Below are positions 8,259-16,215 of a stretch of DNA of 64,000 bases, in pieces. The DNA is from Deefgea rivuli DSM 18356. GTDB lineage: Bacteria > Pseudomonadota > Gammaproteobacteria > Burkholderiales > Chitinibacteraceae. The position numbers and the translations under genes were made by a program. The stretch is taken from contig NZ_KK211082.1 in NCBI RefSeq assembly GCF_000620145.1, forward strand, positions 119,198 to 183,197. Direction: 5' to 3'. A model generated the notes under the pieces. It saw nothing but the letters and a program-made list of their open reading frames with translations. It did no database searches and was not told the origin of the DNA. How positions within the stretch are numbered: position 1 is the stretch's first letter; every line of letters begins with the position of its first letter.

Positions 8259-8872
8259 GGCGTATCGCTAAGCGGTAAATCAGCGGCAACTTCCGGCGCT
8301 GCGGCTTGGCGCGCCAGCCAAGCTCGATACACGCGCAGCGCGACTTGCGCGTCATCGGCGGCGTATTGTTTTTGCTTATCACTCAAGGGCGAGATCGCCC
8401 AATTAGACGTCGAGATTTTTTTCGATTTTTGCAGTTTCTGGCCAAAAAACTGCGCCACTGCCGTTTTCGCGCCAACGTCACAGCGTGGCTCGGTACGCAA
8501 CAGACGAGCTAGGTCGAGAACGTTTTCGGTTGAAACGCCCAGTTTGGCGTGCAAGCGTTGCTTATCATCGCTCAAACCAAAGCCCACTTTCAAAATCGTC
8601 GGCGATTCTAAAATGGCTTTGATTTCATCGGTCTGCACACCACGGCCAATCGGAATCAGAAAAACTTGTTCATCCGTCGCCAGTTGAATCAAATGTGGGC
8701 CGTTCGATGCTTGGCCTTTATGAAACACAGGCTTGGATTCGGTATCAAAACCCAGCACATCAGCACGACTGAGCACTGCCAAAGCACGCGCAAAATCGTC
8801 CGGTGTTTGCACCAGCACCACATCCCCCATCGCCACGCCGCAATACGGCGGTAAAATTTCTTCACTTATCAT
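8255..8872 (-). CDS. RNase D-like 3'-5' exonuclease (DEDDy)
   Basis: About 205 residues, a stand-alone DEDD exonuclease domain. The catalytic motifs are visible: Exo I as GFDTESKP, Exo II around VGFGLSDDKQRL, and Exo III as YAADDAQVA with the Tyr of the DEDDy type. There are no HRDC domains, so it is not full RNase D but the small single-domain form that trims RNA or DNA 3' ends. The ATG at 8872 is preferred over an upstream TTG at 8890. The 3' end overlaps the convergent LysR gene. Confidence 0.88.
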   Translation of the reverse strand: MISEEILPPYCGVAMGDVVLVQTPDDFARALAVLSRADVLGFDTESKPVFHKGQASNGPHLIQLATDEQVFLIPIGRGVQTDEIKAILESPTILKVGFGLSDDKQRLHAKLGVSTENVLDLARLLRTEPRCDVGAKTAVAQFFGQKLQKSKKISTSNWAISPLSDKQKQYAADDAQVALRVYRAWLARQAAAPEVAADLPLSDTP

Positions 8873-8923
8873 CCAAAGATGATAACGCAAGCAGGATCTA
8901 GCGCGGCAATATTTTATATTTAT

Positions 8924-8977
8924 ATGGGTATTGCTATCTAATCCTTAATTAATAATGGCTAGATTGAAATACCCTAT
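8924..8977. repeat. Dispersed palindrome, copy B (imperfect)
   Basis: ATGGGTATTGCTATCTA on the left and TAGATTGAAATACCCTAT on the right form an imperfect inverted repeat with an AT-rich centre. It has the same ends and length as the copy at 294-346. Confidence 0.55.
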
Positions 8978-9010
8978 TGATTAAATCTAATTAGCGATTT
9001 ATCTCAAAAT

Positions 9011-9091
9011 CGTCATACCGGCGAAAGCCGGTATCCAGAGCAACGGCCAAACCAGCATTGCAGCTAGATTCCGGCTTTCGCCGGAATGACG
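9011..9091. repeat. REP/MITE-like inverted repeat
   Basis: CGTCATACCGGCGAAAGCCG (9011-9030) and its inverted counterpart ending CTTTCGCCGGAATGACG (9075-9091) flank about 30 bp. Each arm is itself a small hairpin (CCGGCGAAAGCCGG). This sequence type is widespread as an intergenic repeat in beta- and gammaproteobacteria. It lies in the gap between the RNase D-like and carboxypeptidase genes; the rest of 8978-9183 holds nothing recognisable. Confidence 0.8.
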
Positions 9092-9183
9092 AAATCAAGT
9101 TTAAAAAGGCTCATAATCAGGCAGATATACCATAAGCAAGCATCGTCCTACCCATCCACAACTCTGAATTCAATGACGGTACA

Positions 9184-10674
9184 TCAAGCCAAATAACGCA
9201 GCTCTAAATGTTGGCGAAAATGCTGCGGATTGAGCGCTTCGCCAGTCGCGCGGCGAATAAGTTCGCTGGTTTCCCAACGGCTGGCTTGGCTCCAAATATT
9301 CTCATTAAGCCAGTCGAACACAGGCGCTAAATCGCCCGCCGCAATGCGCTGATCCAAATCAGGATGTGCGGCACGAATGGCGGCAAAATATTGCGCCGCG
9401 TACATCGCGCCCAGCGTGTAACTTGGGAAATAGCCAAATGCGCCATCGGTCCAATGGATGTCTTGCAAACAACCATTTTTAAAGTTGCCCGTGGTATCGA
9501 CGCCCAAATAAGCCTGCATTTTTTCATCCCACAATGCCGGAATATCGTCGGCCTCGATTTCGCCATTAATAAGCGCGCGCTCAATTTCGTAGCGCAAAAT
9601 CACATGTGCTGGATAGGTCAGTTCATCGGCGTCAACACGAATAAAATCGGGCTTAACGCGGGTATAGATTTTGGCGAGATTGCTGGCGGAAAACGCCTCT
9701 TGCTTGCCTAAATGCTGTTCCACCAAGGGCTGAATTAAAGCTAAAAAAGCGGGGCTGCGACCTAATTGCATTTCAAACGATAGACTTTGGCTTTCATGAA
9801 TCGCCATCGAGCGCGCCTGCCCAACCGGCAAATGCACCGCCTCACGCGGCAAGCTTTGCTCGTAACGCGCATGGCCGGTTTCATGCACGATGCCCATCAT
9901 GCTTTGCGTAAAATCAACGTCGGTATAGCGCGTTGTGATGCGTACATCTTCGGCCACGCCGCCGCAAAAAGGATGATGCGACACATCAAGGCGACCGGCA
10001 GCAAAATTAAATCCCAGCAGCTTCATCACATCCAGCCCCAACGTGCGCTGCGCCTCAATCGCAAACGGACCTTGCGCCGCAATCGTCGCCTCTTGAGCCT
10101 GTTTGGCTATCGCTTGTTGGATCAAGCTTGGTAGCCATTGCTTTACATCGCCAAAAATCCGATCCAGCTCAGCACACGTCATACCCGGCTCGTATTTATT
10201 CATCAACGCTTCGTACGGCGACATACCACTACGCTGACTGAGTAGCTGCGCTTCTTCGCGCGACAAGCGTACTACTTCGCGGAAATGGACTAAAAATCCG
10301 TCCCAATCGTTATTCGCGCGCTGCGTGCGCCATTCGTGCGAGCACAATGATCCCGCCAAGGTTTTTGCTTCGACCAAGCTGGCGGGCAAAAGGTTGGCGT
10401 GTTCCCAGCGGCGCTGCATTTCACGCAAGCTGGCTTGCTCGAAATCAGTCAACGCTTCATTGCTCGCAGCTGTTATTGCCATAGCCAGCGCCGGATCGGT
10501 CAGGCTGTTATGGATTAACACATCCAATTCGGCCATCGCCGCGCCGCGCGCCGCATTACCCTCAGTCGGCATCATCGCCGCCTGATCCCAACCCGCCAGC
10601 GCCGCTAAATGTTCATAACGGTAAATGCGGGTAAACAAAGTGACTAGCTGTGAGTAGGCCGTTGGCTGCATCAT
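9184..10674 (-). CDS. M32 family zinc carboxypeptidase (Taq-type)
   Basis: About 496 residues, the normal length for M32. All family motifs are visible in order: HPF (within SHHPFCGG), DVRITTR, the zinc motif HETGH (GIVHETGHARYEQ), HESQS and IRVDADELTYP. The enzyme is a cytoplasmic metallocarboxypeptidase that removes C-terminal residues with broad specificity. The ATG at 10674 (MMQPTAYSQL) is chosen because the extension to 10731 adds residues unlike the family. It is a single gene with no operon partner. Confidence 0.93.
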   Translation of the reverse strand: MMQPTAYSQLVTLFTRIYRYEHLAALAGWDQAAMMPTEGNAARGAAMAELDVLIHNSLTDPALAMAITAASNEALTDFEQASLREMQRRWEHANLLPASLVEAKTLAGSLCSHEWRTQRANNDWDGFLVHFREVVRLSREEAQLLSQRSGMSPYEALMNKYEPGMTCAELDRIFGDVKQWLPSLIQQAIAKQAQEATIAAQGPFAIEAQRTLGLDVMKLLGFNFAAGRLDVSHHPFCGGVAEDVRITTRYTDVDFTQSMMGIVHETGHARYEQSLPREAVHLPVGQARSMAIHESQSLSFEMQLGRSPAFLALIQPLVEQHLGKQEAFSASNLAKIYTRVKPDFIRVDADELTYPAHVILRYEIERALINGEIEADDIPALWDEKMQAYLGVDTTGNFKNGCLQDIHWTDGAFGYFPSYTLGAMYAAQYFAAIRAAHPDLDQRIAAGDLAPVFDWLNENIWSQASRWETSELIRRATGEALNPQHFRQHLELRYLA

Positions 10675-10794
10675 CAATACTCGGAAACAATAAAGGTGCT
10701 GCGATGATGCCAGCGCTGGCGGTAAATGCACAATCGGTTTTTAGGCGCAGTGCGCATTGAGTGATATTCAGAATCTGCAAATCAACTTTTAAAA

Positions 10795-10834
10795 TCGAAA
10801 GCTCAGACCAAACTAGCTACTTCTGAGCTTTCGA
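10795..10834 (-). terminator. Terminator downstream of the DsbA-like gene
   Basis: TCGAAAGCTCAGA (10795-10807) and TCTGAGCTTTCGA (10822-10834) are perfect inverted copies. On the minus strand the hairpin is followed by a T-rich stretch. It lies 60 bp past the DsbA-like stop. Confidence 0.75.
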
Positions 10835-10893
10835 CCTTATCTTAAATACATCGTTGAATTATTCGCTTCAATTAGCGATTCAAGGAAGCCCAA

Positions 10894-11550
10894 TTATTGC
10901 CCATAAGCCGCCTTCACTTCGGCCTGAACTAAAGCACTAAATTCATCGGCACCAAATTGAGTGAGTGGTTTGCTATTTACAAAGAAACTCGGCGTTTTTT
11001 TAACATTCAGTGCGGCCACATCCGCCGTGTCTTGAGCGAGCCGGGTGGCGATTTGCGGGCTATTCATATCCAATTTGGCTTTCTCAATGTCAACGCCGAT
11101 GGCGGCCAAGGCATTCCAAATCAGTTCCGGCTGCGGCGCGCCGTGTGAAGCCCATTCTGGCTGCGCCTCCAGCACTGCCTCTACCGATTCCCAATATTTA
11201 TTTTGCACGCGCGTCGCTTCCAACGCTTTGGCGACGTAATCTGAGCCTTGATGAAAAGTCGCATAGCGCAGCGTGAGTTTGACTTTGCCCCCATTAAAAT
11301 TAACGATGTTTTTTACATAGGGATAAAAAGCGCGGCATGCTTCGCAAGCTGGATCGAAAAATTCAACAATATGCACTTTGGCATCGGCTGCGCCCATCGA
11401 GGGCGCGCCAAAACGATTCAGCGCTTGCCCACTGTTTTGCGCCAACTGCTGCTGCGCTTGATTTTGTTGATTGGTATAGACATAAGCCCCCACGGCAAAG
11501 GCGGCGAGTAATGCAATGCTGCTAAGAATAATCAGTGTCGTACGTTTCAT
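10894..11550 (-). CDS. DsbA-like thiol:disulfide oxidoreductase (membrane-anchored)
   Basis: A protein of 218 residues. The ATG at 11550 (MKRTTLIILSS) begins an uncleaved or cleaved N-terminal hydrophobic helix; the upstream extension of the frame is non-coding in character. The thioredoxin-fold catalytic motif is DPACEACRAF with Cys69 and Cys72, and the cis-Pro loop is KKTPSFFVN. This matches DsbA_4/BdbD-type periplasmic oxidases. The gene overlaps the upstream DsbB/BdbC-like gene by 4 bp, so the two are co-translated. Together they form a dithiol oxidase plus quinone-linked reoxidase pair. Confidence 0.9.
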   Translation of the reverse strand: MKRTTLIILSSIALLAAFAVGAYVYTNQQNQAQQQLAQNSGQALNRFGAPSMGAADAKVHIVEFFDPACEACRAFYPYVKNIVNFNGGKVKLTLRYATFHQGSDYVAKALEATRVQNKYWESVEAVLEAQPEWASHGAPQPELIWNALAAIGVDIEKAKLDMNSPQIATRLAQDTADVAALNVKKTPSFFVNSKPLTQFGADEFSALVQAEVKAAYGQ

Positions 11551-11981
11551 TTTTGGGTTCCTTTTTGCACGGCGAAAAGCAGCGCAATAATGAGTGAAAA
11601 AGCCACTAAAGATAAAAGTGGAATTGTGATAAAGCCAAATAAATCTAGCTGCATTTGGGCACATGACAGCCCTTGCGAACAAGGCTGCATACTTTCTGGG
11701 ATCGCGCCGTGATAAAGCAGAGTGTGATACAGCGCGACCAGCCAACCGCCAATGGCTAAGGGCAGCGCATAGCGAGTACAGCGAGCATCAAATGGAAATA
11801 AACCGACGCTAAAAATAAACAGCAATGGATACATAAAAATCCGCTGATACCAACACAGCAGACACGGCGGCATTGCCATCACTTCACTCAAAAACAGACT
11901 GCCTAGCGTGGAAATAGCGGCGATCACCCAGCAAAGGAAAATCATATTCCAGTGCGCAGGTTTAATTTGCGGTGGGCTCAT
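11547..11981 (-). CDS. DsbB/BdbC-like disulfide bond formation membrane protein
   Basis: A 144-residue protein with four membrane helices. The first Cys pair is PPCLLCWYQR (C40, C43), the quinone-proximal CxxC of DsbB. The second pair is CSQGLSC (C101, C107) in the second periplasmic loop. The overall pattern is closer to BdbC than to E. coli DsbB. It reoxidises the DsbA-like partner encoded immediately downstream (4-bp overlap) and passes electrons to quinone. This looks like a dedicated pair, separate from any housekeeping DsbA/DsbB. Confidence 0.9.
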   Translation of the reverse strand: MSPPQIKPAHWNMIFLCWVIAAISTLGSLFLSEVMAMPPCLLCWYQRIFMYPLLFIFSVGLFPFDARCTRYALPLAIGGWLVALYHTLLYHGAIPESMQPCSQGLSCAQMQLDLFGFITIPLLSLVAFSLIIALLFAVQKGTQK

Positions 11982-12129
11982 TGTTTAGCTCATTGATTAA
12001 ATACGGTGAATTAGGTCGAGATCCATTCCAAGACGAATGGGATAAGCAACAGCCAGCCATAAAACGGCAGGCGCTGTCTTTTAGAAGAATCCGATTTCAT
12101 TGATGAGTGCCGCCTCGATGCGGCAAAAC

Positions 12130-12495
12130 TCAAACAGGAAATTTGGGTGGTTTTTTCGCGGGGGAAATCGATGCTGAACTTGGCTCAATCGGCTCTGTAT
12201 GAGTCCAAGCGGCTTGAGCAACCTCAGCCAAGCTGGCCTTGATTGCAAACCATTGCGGAAGATCGTGCGTGTGATCGAAGCTGGCGTGTCCATGGGCATG
12301 CGCCGCGATGGGCTGCTCGACGTCTAAAGAAACGTCGCTCACGTCCAATGGATTATGGATTTGCAGCGCAATAGGCAGTGGCTGATGCGCCATCGACAAT
12401 ACCGTGGAGACTGGCAGCCACGCGCAAAGCAGCATGATGCAAAAGATCACGAGCTGCGTTTTACACAAAGGGGTTGGGCTGAACAGGCTGGGCAT
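12130..12495 (-). CDS. Small exported His-rich protein of unknown function
   Basis: A 121-residue hypothetical protein. Residues 10-35 form a signal peptide-like helix (LVIFCIMLLCAWLPVSTVLS). A cluster of His follows (AAHAHGHASFDHTHD), then a Ser/Ala/Pro-rich tail. Such proteins often accompany metal-efflux genes, but none lies next to this one, so metal binding is only inferred. Codon use in this frame is better than in the overlapping 72-codon frame. No family was recognised. Confidence 0.5.
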   Translation of the reverse strand: MPSLFSPTPLCKTQLVIFCIMLLCAWLPVSTVLSMAHQPLPIALQIHNPLDVSDVSLDVEQPIAAHAHGHASFDHTHDLPQWFAIKASLAEVAQAAWTHTEPIEPSSASISPAKKPPKFPV

Positions 12496-12549
12496 AAGCC
12501 CGATTTTAGCGTTGTTTACGCTGCGCGCTCAAGGCTTTTTCAGTCAGAA

Positions 12550-12621
12550 GGCAAGGCGGCTTAGCCAATGGGGACGCGCAAGAATCAAAGCCTTTGACCC
12601 CCAGCCACTAGCCGCCTTGCT
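12550..12621. repeat. Inverted repeat between a hypothetical gene and the PACE gene
   Basis: GCAAGGCGGCT (12551-12561) and AGCCGCCTTGC (12610-12620) are perfect inverted copies separated by about 48 bp. Further partial pairing occurs between GGGG and CCCC inside. It could be a decayed repeat element or a transcription barrier. Confidence 0.5.
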
Positions 12622-12660
12622 GCCAAGAGACTCTAAACTCGCTGAGCAAATAGCTCACGA

Positions 12661-13113
12661 TTATCCAGCGACTAAGCGCCGGAAGTAATGGCTGCGAGCA
12701 GCATCATAAAGCCAGTTGTAAACGTAGGTGTACGGCAAAAAGAACAGGAAGAAGCCAAGATCAAGCAAGAGCGCTTCCCAGATCCCGATGCCCATCCACC
12801 ACATCGTCAGCGGTAGTGAAAACCCGATAAATCCGGCTTCAAATAGCAGCGCATGCAAGGCACGAATTTTCGGGGTGCGCTGCCATTGGCGGCGGCGCTC
12901 GACAATTTCAAAACCATAATTAAACACCATATTCCACAACATTGCCGTCGTAGCGAGCATCGCCGCTAGCACGCCAACATGGCTGACCGAAGCGCCCATT
13001 ACCCAAGCCGCCAATGGTGTGGCCAACGCAATCCCGCCAATTTCAAACAGCAGCGCATGCATAAAACGCTCTTTCACTGTTTTTTCAGGCATCACGCTCA
13101 TTGCTTGATTCAT
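12661..13113 (-). CDS. PACE family efflux transporter
   Basis: A 150-residue protein with four membrane helices arranged as two similar halves, each with the HALLFE motif (RFMHALLFEIGG and RALHALLFEAGF). This is the proteobacterial antimicrobial compound efflux (PACE/AceI) signature, including the membrane-embedded Glu. The ATG at 13113 with an AAGGAG ribosome site is preferred over the start at 13140. PACE proteins export biguanides such as chlorhexidine and, naturally, polyamines. The divergent LysR gene 90 bp away matches the AceR-AceI layout. Confidence 0.92.
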   Translation of the reverse strand: MNQAMSVMPEKTVKERFMHALLFEIGGIALATPLAAWVMGASVSHVGVLAAMLATTAMLWNMVFNYGFEIVERRRQWQRTPKIRALHALLFEAGFIGFSLPLTMWWMGIGIWEALLLDLGFFLFFLPYTYVYNWLYDAARSHYFRRLVAG

Positions 13114-13202
13114 TGCTTTCTCCTTATCTTTCCTTGACAACAGCCACGATTATCAGCGATTTTACCGTTACTTAAAAATTGATAACCATCGGGAATTCCG
13201 AT

Positions 13203-14075
13203 ATGTTTAATTCAATCGATGCGTTGAGCGCCTTTGTACAAGCGGCTGAACTCGGCTCGTTTTCTGCGGCGGCGCGGCATTTGGGCAAAAGCCAATCGAC
13301 GATCAGCGAAGCAATTAGCAATTTAGAAATCGACGCGGGATTGGCGCTATTTGATCGCACGCAGCGCCAGATCAAGCTCACCGCAGCAGGTATGCAGTTG
13401 CTGATTCATGCCAAGCAAGTGCTCAATAGTCACGACGCGCTCAAGCGCCAAGCCAGCGCTTTGCATGCGGGTCTAGAAGCACAATTGAGCATTGTGCTAT
13501 CCGATACCTTCCAATCACGCGAATTTGAACTGCTGCTCAGCGAATTTGCCGAGCGATTTCCGCTGCTGCGCCTGGAATGTCTGGCCGATGAAGATCAGGA
13601 CGTACTGCATCTACTGAGGAGTGGCCGCGCGCAATTAGGCTTGATCCGTGCACAAACCGCGTATGGCGCGGATTTTTCGGCGCTGCCGATTCCTGGTCAA
13701 CGCGAAATGGCGATTTATGTCAGCCAGCAGCATCCCCTAGCTCACATCGAACACCTCAGCGTTGCCATGCTGGCCGAACACCGCGAATTGGCGCTCAGCA
13801 GCTATACGCAGCACAGCAATGCGCAATACAGCCCACGCTGCTGGCTAGCGCCAAGCTATTTAATGCTACTAGAAATGACTTTACGCGGCTTTGGCTGGGC
13901 GGCGCTGCCCACATGGCAAGTTGAGAATTTCGGCCGCGGGCAACTCGTGCAACTCAAACTCCCCAGCTGGCCGCGCAGCGTGCAAGTCGACGTCATCTGG
14001 TCCCGCAATGCAAAATTAGGGCCTGCGTGTAGTTGGTTGATCGATCACATTAGTCAAACTAGACCGCCAACTTAA
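13203..14075 (+). CDS. LysR-family regulator, probable activator of the PACE exporter
   Basis: A protein of 290 residues. The LysR winged helix is near the N-terminus (AFVQAAELGSFSAAARHLGKS, SQSTISEAISNLE, ALFDRTQRQIKLTAAG), followed by an effector domain. The ATG at 13203 (MFNSIDALSAF) fits the family start; the TTG at 13179 is not needed. It is transcribed away from the PACE gene, sharing a short promoter region. This is the typical arrangement of AceR-like inducers responding to the exported compound. Confidence 0.9.
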   Translation: MFNSIDALSAFVQAAELGSFSAAARHLGKSQSTISEAISNLEIDAGLALFDRTQRQIKLTAAGMQLLIHAKQVLNSHDALKRQASALHAGLEAQLSIVLSDTFQSREFELLLSEFAERFPLLRLECLADEDQDVLHLLRSGRAQLGLIRAQTAYGADFSALPIPGQREMAIYVSQQHPLAHIEHLSVAMLAEHRELALSSYTQHSNAQYSPRCWLAPSYLMLLEMTLRGFGWAALPTWQVENFGRGQLVQLKLPSWPRSVQVDVIWSRNAKLGPACSWLIDHISQTRPPT

Positions 14076-14091
14076 ATCCCATTACAAAACA

Positions 14092-14113
14092 AAAAAGCCC
14101 CGAAGGGCTTTTT
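14092..14113. terminator. Bidirectional terminator
   Basis: AAAAAGCCC and GGGCTTTTT pair around CGAA. It lies between the LysR stop (14075) and the convergent chitinase stop (14160). Confidence 0.85.
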
Positions 14114-14159
14114 ATGTCAAAACACACTCGATGGCCACATCGCTTCATCACGCCAGTAA

Positions 14160-15341
14160 TTATGGCGTTGGCTGTGCGAGGCTTTTATCGATTTGATTCA
14201 GTAAAGTTTGCTTGCGGTCACCCGACATTTCCCAAATCATTGCACCGCCCAGTTTTTTGCTTTTCAGAAAATCGAGCTTATGCGCCAGAGATTGCGAATC
14301 TTCATAAGTAATAAACTCGCCCTTCTTTGGATTGAACAAAAACGGCACCTTGCTCACATCATTCCAATAGCGGGTATAGCCATCTTGGTTGACCAGTTTT
14401 TTCTCGATTTCAGAATAATCCAAATTGCCATCTTCCCAGCTACCGCGGCCTTTACCCGCACAATCTTGATATTCCCCCTGCTTTTCTGGTGCGCAACCTT
14501 TCCAGCTATAGCCATAAAAGCCCACACCGAGCACGATTTTATTTGCAGGAACACCTTCTTTTAGAAATAACTGAATCACCGAATCGATATTATTTTTCGG
14601 CGATGCACCTTCGCGCTGATACGCGGGATCGTTATACAGTGGCGCAAAATGCCCCGAAAATTTATTCCACGCGCCGTTGTAGTCATAAGCCATTAAATTG
14701 ACCCAATCGACCACTTTGGCGACCTTACCCATTTCGGTATTATTAATCCAGCGCTCGCCAGGGCCAACCGCTGTAGTCAGCAGATAAGTCCGATTATCCT
14801 TCTTGCCCGCCGCATCGAGTTTTTCGCGCAAAGTCGTCATCAAAAGCGTGTAGTTTTCTTTATCTTCTGGGCGCTCAACGTTACCCGCATTGCCGCCGAC
14901 GACTGGGAATTCCCAATCAATATCCACACCGTCAAAGCCATGCTCACGAATAAATGCCACTGCGCTATCCGCAAAAATGGCTCGGCTTTGTTCGGTTAAA
15001 GCGACATCGGAGAAATACTTCGACCAAGTCCAACCGCCGACTGAAATCAACGTTTTCAAGTTAGGATGTTTCTTTTTCAAGCTACGCAATTGGCGAAAAT
15101 TATTCGCCTTGGATGTATCTACGTTTGGATCACCCACGACGAGTTTGCCGTTTTCGATATTGGCAAACGCAAAATTAATATGGGTGAGCTTGCTGGCATC
15201 AATATCACTAGGCGTGAAATTGCGACCATACGCGCCCCAAGAAATCGAGTAGCCCACCACTTTATAAGGCTCCTCAGCCTGCGCCGCAAAGCCACTCAAC
15301 AGCAAACTCATCGCCAAACTCAGCATCGTTTTACGCAACAT
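14160..15341 (-). CDS. Secreted GH18 chitinase
   Basis: A protein of 393 residues. Residues 1-22 are a signal peptide ending AAQA. The mature part is a single TIM-barrel GH18 domain. The SVGGW motif is at 100-104, the catalytic DGVDIDWE at 137-144 (acid/base E144) and the substrate-binding segment [10 protein letters not shown] later. There is no chitin-binding module. It hydrolyses beta-1,4-GlcNAc polymers outside the cell, with retention through the N-acetyl group. It is a lone gene with a terminator at its 3' end. It supports a chitin-degrading lifestyle. Confidence 0.95.
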   Translation of the reverse strand: MLRKTMLSLAMSLLLSGFAAQAEEPYKVVGYSISWGAYGRNFTPSDIDASKLTHINFAFANIENGKLVVGDPNVDTSKANNFRQLRSLKKKHPNLKTLISVGGWTWSKYFSDVALTEQSRAIFADSAVAFIREHGFDGVDIDWEFPVVGGNAGNVERPEDKENYTLLMTTLREKLDAAGKKDNRTYLLTTAVGPGERWINNTEMGKVAKVVDWVNLMAYDYNGAWNKFSGHFAPLYNDPAYQREGASPKNNIDSVIQLFLKEGVPANKIVLGVGFYGYSWKGCAPEKQGEYQDCAGKGRGSWEDGNLDYSEIEKKLVNQDGYTRYWNDVSKVPFLFNPKKGEFITYEDSQSLAHKLDFLKSKKLGGAMIWEMSGDRKQTLLNQIDKSLAQPTP

Positions 15342-15612
15342 AAAGTCAACTCCATCGTTTTTTTATAAAAAATAATCATAAAGAACCAGAGCAAGATTGA
15401 AACAATTTGCTAATTCCTACTCTATCATTAACAAAATCCTGCTGACATAAAAAAGCTGGCAGGGGCTAACAATGTCGTTCACTGAAGCCAAATCAACAGC
15501 GTTTAAACCAGTAAGTCGTCTCTTTCTTCAATCTTTTATTTTCTAATCCAAAATTCAAATCATTTAGTAAAAATGCTCGACTTTTAGTTCACACAACTCA
15601 GGAAGCTATCTT

Positions 15613-15900
15613 ATGCGTATGAAATTAACAGGGCAGCATGTTGCGATTACCGACTCGATACGCGACTATGTCGCAGAACGGTTTACCCGACTGGATCGTC
15701 ACCTTGCGATGACTAAATCCGCTCATATCGTTTTGACAACTAAAAAAAGTAATATCATCGCTAGAGCTAAATTACACACAAAAAATGGGAAAGTAGTCGC
15801 GACCTGTGAAAATGAAAATATGCAGACCGCCATTGAATCCATGGTCACCAAGCTTTGCCGACAGCTGTCCAAAAAGCGAGACAAGAGCCGCTTAGCATAA
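15613..15900 (+). CDS. hpf: Ribosome hibernation-promoting factor, short form (HPF/RaiA family)
   Basis: A 95-residue protein of the sigma-54 modulation/S30AE family. It begins MRMKLTGQHVAITDSIRDYV and contains YVAERFTRLDRH with a basic C-terminal tail (RQLSKKRDKSRLA). Length matches short HPF, which binds the 30S subunit and helps form 100S dimers in stationary phase. An AGGAAG ribosome site is present. It is not next to rpoN here. A bidirectional terminator follows, probably once shared with guaA before the island at 15975-19789 was inserted. Confidence 0.9.
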   Translation: MRMKLTGQHVAITDSIRDYVAERFTRLDRHLAMTKSAHIVLTTKKSNIIARAKLHTKNGKVVATCENENMQTAIESMVTKLCRQLSKKRDKSRLA

Positions 15901-15922
15901 AACTACGTTTTGAATGCCCAAT

Positions 15923-15953
15923 AAAAAAGCCCTGTATATAAACAGGGCTTTTT
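15923..15953. terminator. Bidirectional terminator after hpf
   Basis: GCCCTG and CAGGGC pair, flanked by an A-run and a T-run. It ends 22 bp before the left direct repeat of the guaA island, so it probably also ended guaA transcription in the ancestral layout. Confidence 0.85.
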
Positions 15954-15974
15954 CAGTTCAACGATGATCTAGCA

Positions 15975-15991
15975 GATCATTCCCACTCAAT
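15975..15991. repeat. Candidate att site (distal copy of the guaA 3' end)
   Basis: GATCATTCCCACTCAAT matches 16 of 17 bases of 19773-19789, which is the 3' end of guaA (codons ATT GAG TGG GAG TGA on the minus strand). The guaA 3' end is a known integration site for genomic islands. The interval between the two copies holds three accessory genes and no housekeeping gene. Confidence 0.7.
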
Positions 15992-16152
15992 CATTAACAA
16001 GCAGCATAAGCTAATGATTTATTGAACAAATCTACCAAGTAAAAAATATAAGACGATGAAAAATACTATGGTCAGTTCATAGCGTTTTCGCCCCTCTAGC
16101 ACACCTCAGTGCAAGCCAAGCAACTTAGCCTGTCAACCCCCAACCCGTCTGC

Positions 16153-16158
16153 TATAAT
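16153..16158 (+). promoter_or_regulatory. Candidate -10 box before the Fic gene
   Basis: TATAAT, a perfect -10 hexamer 57 bp before the Fic ATG. It is followed by a small inverted repeat, ATTGAA-AATC-TTCAAT, at 16168-16183 that could be an operator. No clear -35 hexamer was found. Confidence 0.4.
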
Positions 16159-16215
16159 CGTTTTTATTGAAAATCTTCAATTTATAACTGTTTTTATGGC
16201 GGAGTAATCGATTTT

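Noticed and set aside
15472-15546. 24-codon frame (MSFTEAKSTAFKPV) before hpf
   Set aside because: It has a purine-rich stretch upstream, but it is too short and unsupported to call; it may just be leader sequence.
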